From an uncultured Bacteroides sp. (GTDB lineage: Bacteria; Bacteroidota; Bacteroidia; Bacteroidales; Bacteroidaceae): DNA of 64,000 bases. The stretch is from contig NZ_OY781099.1 in NCBI RefSeq assembly GCF_963676325.1, forward strand, positions 2,852,001 to 2,916,000, written 5' to 3'. Every line of letters begins with the position of its first letter. The stretch's first letter is position 1. The translations under genes and the position numbers were made by a program. Below, piece by piece: positions 36,838 to 42,840 of the stretch. The notes beneath the pieces were generated by a model. That model saw only the letters and a list, made by a program, of their open reading frames with translations. It was not told where the DNA came from and made no database searches.

Positions 36838-38163
36838 ATGGAATTTTCCAGAGATTTAATGAAAGACTTAGTGAAATGGAAAGAAGATATCAGGCGGAAG
36901 CCATTGATTCTTCATGGAGCGCGCCAAGTAGGAAAAACCTGGTTGCTAAAACATTTCGGTCAACAGTTTTTTGAAGATGTTGCTTATTTTAATTTTGATG
37001 AGCAACCAGATCTTATTGATCTCTTTAATATTGATAAAGACCCCAATCGCATCATTAAGCAACTGTCTTATCTGTATGGGAGAAGCATTAATCCACAAAC
37101 TACATTGGTTATCTTTGATGAAATACAAGAATGCAAACCGGCATTAAATTCACTAAAATATTTTTGTGAACAAACGCCTGAATATGCAATAGTTTGTGCC
37201 GGTTCGCTCTTAGGAGTCAGTATGGCCAGAGGAGGTTCGTTTCCCGTTGGAAAAGTAAACCATTTAAATCTGTATCCACTTACTTTTGCCGAGTTTTTAC
37301 AAGCAACAGATAAATCCATGTCCGATTATCTCAATGACATAGATAAAGTGGCGCCAATACCGGAAGTATTCTTTAATAGAATCCAGGAACATTTCAATAC
37401 CTATATGATTTGCGGTGGAATGCCTTCTGCCGCTTATGAAATGGTAGAAACACATGACGTATCAAGAGTAGACACTGCGCTTCAGGAAGTGTTGAACGAC
37501 TATCGGCTAGACTTCTCCAAACATGCAGATTCCAGACTTATTCCTCGTATTAGTCATGTATGGGATTCTATCCCATCTCAGTTATCCAAAGAAAATCATA
37601 AATTTATCTATCAATTAGTTCGCCCGGGCGCACGTGCCAGAGAATATGAAGATGCCATTCTTTGGTTACAACAAGCCGGATTAATACATCTGACTACATT
37701 AAACAAAGAGCCCAAACTACCTTTGAGCGCTTATGACGATTTAAGTATTTTCAAAATATACCTTTCGGATATAGGATTGCTACGTCGTTTAGCTAAACTA
37801 TCTGCCGGTTCGTTACTATCTCCAACATCTGGTTTTACAGAATTTAAAGGAGCATTAGCAGAAAATTATATATTGCAAAGTCTGAAGACACAATTTGAAG
37901 TTCCACTACGCTACTGGACTTCTGCTCGCTCAGCTGAAGTGGATTTTATTTTGCAGGACAAAGATTACATACTGCCCATAGAAGTAAAATCGGGTACCAA
38001 TGTATATGGAAAAAGCTTACAAATTTATAATACTAATTTTCAGCCTAAATATAGAATCCGGTACTCTGGGTTAAATCTTTCAAAAGACGATAATCTTTTG
38101 AATATTCCTTTATTTATGAGTGATTACACTACCAAAATCTTTAAATTGCTTGAATGTATTTAG
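36838..38163 (+). CDS. AAA ATPase with C-terminal DUF4143 domain
   Basis: A 441-residue cytoplasmic protein of the AAA_14/DUF4143 family, common in Bacteroidota accessory regions and of unknown function. Walker A GARQVGKTW (Lys33, Thr34), Walker B VIFDEIQE (Asp94, Glu95) and a C-terminal DUF4143 domain with an E-V-D (367-369) and E-V-K (382-384) pattern resembling a PD-(D/E)XK fold, possibly inactive. There is no signal peptide. It has a dedicated promoter bracketed by a 55-bp repeat. It is the first plus-strand gene of an island that splits the enzyme cluster. No toxin or antitoxin partner is adjacent; 64-737 bp downstream lie only gene fragments. Confidence 0.9.
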   Translation: MEFSRDLMKDLVKWKEDIRRKPLILHGARQVGKTWLLKHFGQQFFEDVAYFNFDEQPDLIDLFNIDKDPNRIIKQLSYLYGRSINPQTTLVIFDEIQECKPALNSLKYFCEQTPEYAIVCAGSLLGVSMARGGSFPVGKVNHLNLYPLTFAEFLQATDKSMSDYLNDIDKVAPIPEVFFNRIQEHFNTYMICGGMPSAAYEMVETHDVSRVDTALQEVLNDYRLDFSKHADSRLIPRISHVWDSIPSQLSKENHKFIYQLVRPGARAREYEDAILWLQQAGLIHLTTLNKEPKLPLSAYDDLSIFKIYLSDIGLLRRLAKLSAGSLLSPTSGFTEFKGALAENYILQSLKTQFEVPLRYWTSARSAEVDFILQDKDYILPIEVKSGTNVYGKSLQIYNTNFQPKYRIRYSGLNLSKDDNLLNIPLFMSDYTTKIFKLLECI

Positions 38164-38227
38164 TAGAGATAGCTTAAAACGCGGAAAGTTAATTAGCATA
38201 TTCCCTCAAAGAGGAGAGCATGAGTAG

Positions 38228-38377
38228 AGCAATTGGAAATGGAGTTATCCTCTTCGAATTAAGCTTTCAGCCGGAAAGCACAAAATGTCCCTAACCTATA
38301 TGCCATATAAAGAGAATATGAATCTGGTTATCAATCAAGCTATGCTTGATGAACTTCGTGTTACTAAGCTTAAATAA
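38228..38377 (+). pseudogene. C-terminal fragment of a lost, possibly carbohydrate-binding, protein
   Basis: 49 codons followed by TAA read WKWSYPLRIKLSAGKHKMSL, then TYMPYKENMNLVINQAM and a basic tail. Alternation of hydrophobic and polar residues, plus the SAGKH turn, resembles the last strands of a beta-sandwich carbohydrate module. An in-frame TAG precedes it and no start or body is present. It looks like the remains of a gene truncated when the island formed. The parent family is not recognised. Confidence 0.4.
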
Positions 38378-38429
38378 GTTGAATATAATGGAGAGAGATT
38401 TTGTTGTTGTTTGGATAGCTTCACATCTT

Positions 38430-38690
38430 ATAGATAATCTGTTGAAAATTGACCAATTGCTTTCTTAAAAAGATCAGGACCAGGTTTATCTTTTATTGTA
38501 CTATCATCATAAATATTATGTCCTAATTCAAAATAATCAAGCAGATTTAATTGATCTATAAAAGAAATCTACATTCGTTTTACTTGAAGCTGTTGCTATA
38601 CCCACTGGTACTCTTTATGCTTGTAAATATTCTAAAAGCGAATTGCTCCAGAATCAAGTTCCATTTTGTGTTTAAGACATTCATTTCGAA
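38430..38690 (-). pseudogene. Degraded HAD-superfamily phosphatase (beta-phosphoglucomutase-like)
   Basis: Two minus-strand frames give adjoining pieces: VPVGIATASSKTNVDFF, the HAD motif II region, then after a frameshift IDQLNLLDYFELGHNIYDD, and KDKPGPDLFKKAIGQF, the motif III Lys region, up to a TAA at 38430. Stops and at least one further frameshift lie upstream (LEYLQA, then stop). The N-terminal motif I (DxD) is absent. It is a fragment of a sugar-phosphatase or phosphoglucomutase-type gene, clearly dead. Confidence 0.7.
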
Positions 38691-38715
38691 AAAGAATATC
38701 TTTTTCGAAATGAAT
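38679..38715. repeat. Perfect 17-bp inverted repeat with 3-nt loop
   Basis: ATTCATTTCGAAAAAGA and its exact complement TCTTTTTCGAAATGAAT enclose ATA. It lies at the edge of the HAD fragment. It may be a relic of transposition or replication slippage, or a terminator. No T-run follows on either strand. Confidence 0.7.
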
Positions 38716-38855
38716 TGATTGACTTCCGCATCTTTTAACTTACGATTTAATAAACAATATTATCTTTTAATTTGATTAAAAAAGATATAATTCTACTTAA
38801 ATGAAAATATTTTTATAAATATCTATTATTTTTATCCTTACTATAAATTAAGTGT

Positions 38856-38863
38856 TATATTTG
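38856..38863 (+). promoter_or_regulatory. -7 box of the nuclease gene
   Basis: TATATTTG fits TAnnTTTG, 37 bp before the ATG at 38901. A -33 TTTG is not evident at the expected 19-21-bp spacing. Confidence 0.5.
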
Positions 38864-38900
38864 ACAACGAAAAAGATAACCAGATTTTAAACACAATACC

Positions 38901-40328
38901 ATGAAAATAAGTAGCATTTTTAATCTAAATAAATCTCAAGCAGAACTTGATTTTGTTGATATTGATCCAACTGAAGACACACCTCTATTTTTAGATCCTT
39001 TTTTCTTAAGTAAAAAACAAGATGATTGGTCTATCAATGCAACTTTGACTTTAAGAAATTTTTTTCAAAGATTAATTAATCTAATACGAGAAGGATCTGA
39101 AAGTGAAGCTAAAGAACTATTTGATTATCTCCATGAACCAAATTCGACTTGTTTGGGTCTGTCTACAGATAATCCCCAAGGAAAAGGTATAGGAAATCAA
39201 GACACAGATAAAATATATGATAGCCTATTGAGAAGTAGAGCTATTCAAACTGGATTAATACAAGACATTGAAGATAACATTCTATTTGTTGAGAATTTCG
39301 GGAAAGATAAATTATCTGATATGACTACAAACATTATAACAAAATATTTATTATTATACACACAAAACCAGTGTAGACTTCATAATATAGTTCTAACTCC
39401 AAATATCCCTTCTCCATTTTTCTGGAATGCTCACGATAATGAATGGCAAACAGAATATACAGATATGCTGATTATAAATCAGCAGAAAATACTTCTGGTC
39501 CCTAAAGGGGTAGTATCTTATTCAAAAGCATATACTCCTGACAAATATTATAATCAATTTGTACTTGAGTTTCTTCAAAATGAACACTTAAGATTACAAA
39601 CAACTCTTGTCCAAAGACGAAATAATGGCACACAATTTGTTACAAAAAAAAGCTTAAAAGCAGAAGTGCCACTTTCTAAAGAATTTTTAAGACAATTTAC
39701 TCAAGAACATCCAGAAGTATTAGAAACCTTTAAGAATAGCACCGATGTCGAATCTCTTACTAATCTGGAAATTGATAATTTTAATATTCAACAAATTGTA
39801 CAACGTTTAATAACTAGCTTACAGCAAATCCCTAGTGGTGCAGAACATGCTAGTGATTTTCATAATATTATAATAGGAATACTAGAAATACTATTTTACC
39901 CTCATTTAATAAACCCTAAAAAGGAACGGGAAATCCATGAAGGCCGGAAAAGAATAGATATAACATTTGATAATGCTGCAAAAAAAGGAATATTTTATAG
40001 ACTACCCGAAACTCACCATATTCCTTGTCCATATCTATATGTTGAATGTAAAAATTATAGTAGAGACATTACAAATCCAGAATTAGATCAAATCGCGGGA
40101 CGCTTCTCTTTTCAAAGAGGTAAGGTTGGATTGGTTGTATGTCGTTCTATTGAAAATTTAAATTTGTTTATAAATCGTTGCAAAGATACTTACAGAGATG
40201 ATAGAGGGTTAATTATTCCGTTAGTTGACAATGATTTAATTCTGTTACTCCAAAATCACAATGAATTGAATCAAAATTTTATGGATAGTTTTCTGAGTGA
40301 TAGGATTAGAGATATTATTATGGGATAA
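38901..40328 (+). CDS. Putative PD-(D/E)XK nuclease, possible defence protein
   Basis: A 475-residue cytoplasmic protein that I cannot assign to a named family. The N-terminal and central part (1-330) contains blocks such as DTPLFLDPFF, GLSTDNPQGKGIG and GKDKLSDMTTNI that look like a conserved domain. The C-terminal part (about 325-475) carries a likely nuclease core: Glu347 (HEGRK), Asp353 (RIDITF) and Glu382-x-Lys384 (YVECKNY), the order and spacing of PD-(D/E)XK endonucleases. No methyltransferase or helicase is near. It is followed after 92 bp by the 417-aa gene, same strand, so a two-gene unit is likely. An anti-phage or other DNA-targeting role is inferred from the nuclease core and island setting only. 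Confidence 0.7.
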   Translation: MKISSIFNLNKSQAELDFVDIDPTEDTPLFLDPFFLSKKQDDWSINATLTLRNFFQRLINLIREGSESEAKELFDYLHEPNSTCLGLSTDNPQGKGIGNQDTDKIYDSLLRSRAIQTGLIQDIEDNILFVENFGKDKLSDMTTNIITKYLLLYTQNQCRLHNIVLTPNIPSPFFWNAHDNEWQTEYTDMLIINQQKILLVPKGVVSYSKAYTPDKYYNQFVLEFLQNEHLRLQTTLVQRRNNGTQFVTKKSLKAEVPLSKEFLRQFTQEHPEVLETFKNSTDVESLTNLEIDNFNIQQIVQRLITSLQQIPSGAEHASDFHNIIIGILEILFYPHLINPKKEREIHEGRKRIDITFDNAAKKGIFYRLPETHHIPCPYLYVECKNYSRDITNPELDQIAGRFSFQRGKVGLVVCRSIENLNLFINRCKDTYRDDRGLIIPLVDNDLILLLQNHNELNQNFMDSFLSDRIRDIIMG

Positions 40329-40420
40329 AAGACATTTCTTATATCTCATATACAATGACCAATAAACCTACTGGAATAAATATATTTATTGAATTGTATA
40401 ATTAATAAAAAGAATAAATT

Positions 40421-41674
40421 ATGGCTGAATTTAGTATTAACTATGTATCAAAATCAAAATTGACAGATGAAGGAGTATCTGTTAAAGAACTATTAGAATT
40501 GCTTAATGTGGAGGATGAGTTAAGCAATGATTTATTAAAAGCTTTGAATATTGAAAGTTTAAAAGAGGATTTCATTTATATTTCAGGTGCAAGGAAACTA
40601 GTAAGCATTCAGAAAGGCATAAAGAATAGATTCTATAAGGAGGATCTTATCAGTACCTTAAATGATATTGCAGTATATATTAATGATAACAAATTAACTT
40701 TTTGCTTCACTAATTTGACTCAAAGTGAATATTTTTCAAAAAAGGATTTATCTTCTATTGATTCAATTCCTATATATTCTTCAAAGAGTGATTTTTTTTC
40801 TTGGTTATATGGAATGGATAAATATGCTAATGAATTAGTTAAAAATGGATTAGATGATATATTGTCTTCCAATCTTGACTTGCTAAGAAAGCAAGGCATC
40901 GGTGGCAAAGAACGGAAATATCGAATACTTCATGATTCAAGTAATGAACAGTTCTATGTACGTGCAATTATATCATTAGACAGATATAATAATTACGATA
41001 ATAATATAACAGTAGTAATAGCATTACTATCTCTTCATAAAAAAATGAAAGAGTTGGGCCTAACTTATGTTTTAAATAGAATCGAGTATAATGAATCTCA
41101 TATAAGAATCTTTTTTGAAGAAGAGAATAAGAAAGAACTAGAAGGATTAGGATTTGTAAAGAACATAATTGAAGTTTCTAATGATGAAATAAAGAGAAAA
41201 GCACTTAAATTTGATGCTATAGGCAATATTGAGTTCGTAGACTCAGAAAATAATATACAGGAAATAATTATTCAACCCTCTTTTTCCATACGACCAAAAG
41301 TTAAGACTAATATATTAGCAATTCCTCATAGCTTGAGTCCCAAAAATTTTGTTGATAAATTAGAAAATATTGAGAATTCTGTAAATATACATAATGAACT
41401 TTTTGAACTAATAAATCGAATCTCAAAGATAAAAAATCCTTTAGAAATAATGTTTTTAGTTAAAAGCATGGTTCAGAATGCAAGAGATGAAAGTTTTAAG
41501 AAACATAGAGATAAAATAGAAAAAATTATAAATACGCAAACAGTAGACAATATGATTCAGCTATTAACTCTATTTAAAAAAATGGATTTGGTTACTGAAA
41601 CTGATATTGAAGCAAACCAATACATTAGATACATTATATATGAATCATTAATTGAACGAAAATCGAATAAATAA
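40421..41674 (+). CDS. Unrecognised 417-aa protein paired with the nuclease
   Basis: A 417-residue cytoplasmic protein with no recognised domain, no signal peptide and no membrane helix. It is very Lys-, Asn-, Ile- and Asp-rich. The middle (about 165-245: RKYRILHDSSNEQFYVRAII, then DRYNNYDNNI) vaguely recalls the RAFLSDRY core of DUF932-type phage and plasmid proteins, but this is a hunch. The C-terminal third is helical (NPLEIMFLVKSMVQNARDES). The start ATG at 40421 has an A-rich leader and no own -7 box, so it probably shares the nuclease transcript. A sensor, regulator or adaptor for the nuclease would fit, without direct evidence. Confidence 0.75.
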   Translation: MAEFSINYVSKSKLTDEGVSVKELLELLNVEDELSNDLLKALNIESLKEDFIYISGARKLVSIQKGIKNRFYKEDLISTLNDIAVYINDNKLTFCFTNLTQSEYFSKKDLSSIDSIPIYSSKSDFFSWLYGMDKYANELVKNGLDDILSSNLDLLRKQGIGGKERKYRILHDSSNEQFYVRAIISLDRYNNYDNNITVVIALLSLHKKMKELGLTYVLNRIEYNESHIRIFFEEENKKELEGLGFVKNIIEVSNDEIKRKALKFDAIGNIEFVDSENNIQEIIIQPSFSIRPKVKTNILAIPHSLSPKNFVDKLENIENSVNIHNELFELINRISKIKNPLEIMFLVKSMVQNARDESFKKHRDKIEKIINTQTVDNMIQLLTLFKKMDLVTETDIEANQYIRYIIYESLIERKSNK

Positions 41675-41862
41675 AGCTAAATTATCAATACTTTACTAAA
41701 TCTAAAAGTTTGTAGTTTAATGAACCATAATAAAAAAATTATATCAATAATCATATAAATAGTGGCATAACAATAAGATATTTTTATCCACAGAAGAGAT
41801 ATTAAAACTATCATTTTGGTGGATTGCTGTATAAAAGAATCTGAATCGATCAAATATAAATT

Positions 41863-41884
41863 CCGATAATCATAATATTATCGG
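41863..41884 (+). terminator. Hairpin 189 bp after the 417-aa gene
   Basis: CCGATAAT pairs with ATTATCGG across a 6-nt loop. Short and without a clean U-run, but it is the first stable stem downstream of the two-gene unit. Confidence 0.35.
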
Positions 41885-41936
41885 AGTTTATATATCCTTT
41901 TCCACATGTCTCCAAGAAAAATTAAAAATCCATAAA

Positions 41937-42250
41937 TTGATCTAGCAATCTAGCACTACCCAAATAACAAACTGACTATAAACACATTACCCCAGCTAGA
42001 TCAAACCAAATTGATCTAGCAGTGATCTAGCAATCTAGCGCTTTGGCAGACAAATCATATATAGTCCAGGCAACTTATCACAGAAACACAGCTAAAAAAA
42101 GATACTTTAGCCAACCTATACCAAGATTAATAATAAGATCAGGACGAGACAAGGTGCTAGATTGCTAGATCAAATTATTTTGATCTAGCACATCTATAAC
42201 GCTTATATACAGCAGCTTAAAGGCTTACTGCAAGATCGCTAGATCAAATT
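41937..42250. repeat. CTAGATC palindromic repeat field, copy B (four units)
   Basis: Unit 1 at 41937-41956 (TTGATCTAGCAATCTAGCAC); unit 2 at 41995-42042, matching the reverse complement of the unit at 21983-22033; unit 3 at 42153-42193 (GGTGCTAGATTGCTAGATCA, then TTGATCTAGCAC); unit 4 at 42225-42250, which continues beyond the MITE. Spacers between units do not match each other, so the units behave as separate mobile-like repeats. Confidence 0.8.
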
Positions 42251-42261
42251 CGCAAAATTAA

Positions 42262-42426
42262 GGTTCTTCGTCACTTTAGGTGCAAGCAAACGGTCTCAAA
42301 TGCTTATTTAATAAAGACTCTACATGCTTTTTAATAAGCCATTTATTGAATCTGATAAAAAGTTGGTAAAAGCACTATAAATAAAAGGCTCAATGCAATA
42401 GCTTGCACCTAAAGTGACGAAGAACC
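42262..42426. mobile_element. 165-bp MITE with 26-bp inverted repeats and 8-bp target duplication
   Basis: Left end 42262-42287 starts GGTTCTTCGTCACTTTAGGT; the right end 42401-42426 is its exact reverse complement over all 26 bases. AAAATTAA flanks both sides (42254-42261 and 42427-42434) as a perfect 8-bp duplication. There is no room for a transposase, so it is non-autonomous. The GGTTCTT ends and 8-bp duplication are in keeping with ISL3-type elements, but that assignment is a guess. Confidence 0.92.
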
Positions 42427-42555
42427 AAAATTAAAATTTATGTAGTGATTTTGTAGGCTATAAAATCCTATTCCGGCTCTTCGGAAAGATGCAGCGGGGG
42501 TTGGTCAAATTCCCGAATGATTTTTTATATCTCAGGCGGGTAGTTGATGCGATGT

Positions 42556-42625
42556 TGTACAAAACAAATCTTTATTCTGTACAAAAGAATTAATTGTTTT
42601 GTACAGAAGAATGCATTCTTTTGTA
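42556..42625. repeat. GTACA-type palindrome cluster, copy B
   Basis: A perfect 12-bp inverted repeat TTCTGTACAAAA (42575-42586) / TTTTGTACAGAA (42597-42608), next to GAATGCATTC and further TTGTACA copies at 42554 and 42621. It is like cluster A at 21800-21887 in its GTACA cores and proximity to CTAGATC repeats, but without the CCCGGG core. Confidence 0.6.
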
Positions 42626-42774
42626 CAAGAATACACAAACATCCGGAATAGTTTTTAAAAAGACAAACCGGAGTTCTGTTATACTCTGATAAAGTATTTT
42701 TTTTAACATCGAGACATCATTACTCTAATCTCACAAAATACATACCGTCAATGAGACAAAGTAATGATTTAAGG

Positions 42775-42824
42775 ATGTTTATTCAGATTCATATTTTAAA
42801 TAAAATATGAATCTGAATAAACAT
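42775..42824 (-). terminator. 24-bp perfect inverted repeat ending the second enzyme operon
   Basis: Two arms of 24 bases (42775-42798 and 42801-42824) are exact complements with a 2-nt loop. It begins 16 bp after the GH31 stop on the minus strand. It insulates the enzyme block from the repeat field. No long U-run follows, but stem strength makes termination or 3-prime protection likely. Confidence 0.8.
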
Positions 42825-42840
42825 TATTGTTTGCCCATCT

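Larger units (their letters stand above)
38164..38900. other. 737-bp decay zone between the ATPase and the nuclease gene
   Basis: It contains a plus-strand tail of a lost gene (38228-38377), a frameshifted HAD-type phosphatase fragment on minus (38430-38690), a 17-bp inverted repeat (38679-38715) and the nuclease promoter (38856-38863). It marks a site of past insertion or deletion. Confidence 0.65.
41675..42840. other. 1.17-kb non-coding repeat field with MITE and terminators
   Basis: No credible gene. From left to right it has a hairpin (41863-41884), CTAGATC repeats (41937-42250), a MITE (42262-42426) inserted in the last repeat, GTACA-type palindromes (42556-42625) and the terminator of the second enzyme operon (42775-42824). 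Confidence 0.7.

Noticed and set aside
41937..42250. CRISPR array
   Set aside because: Units are palindromic, in both orientations, unevenly spaced and without cas genes.
42262..42426. Reading the inverted repeats as a large terminator hairpin
   Set aside because: The 113-bp interior, exact 26-bp ends and an 8-bp target duplication fit a mobile element, not a terminator.
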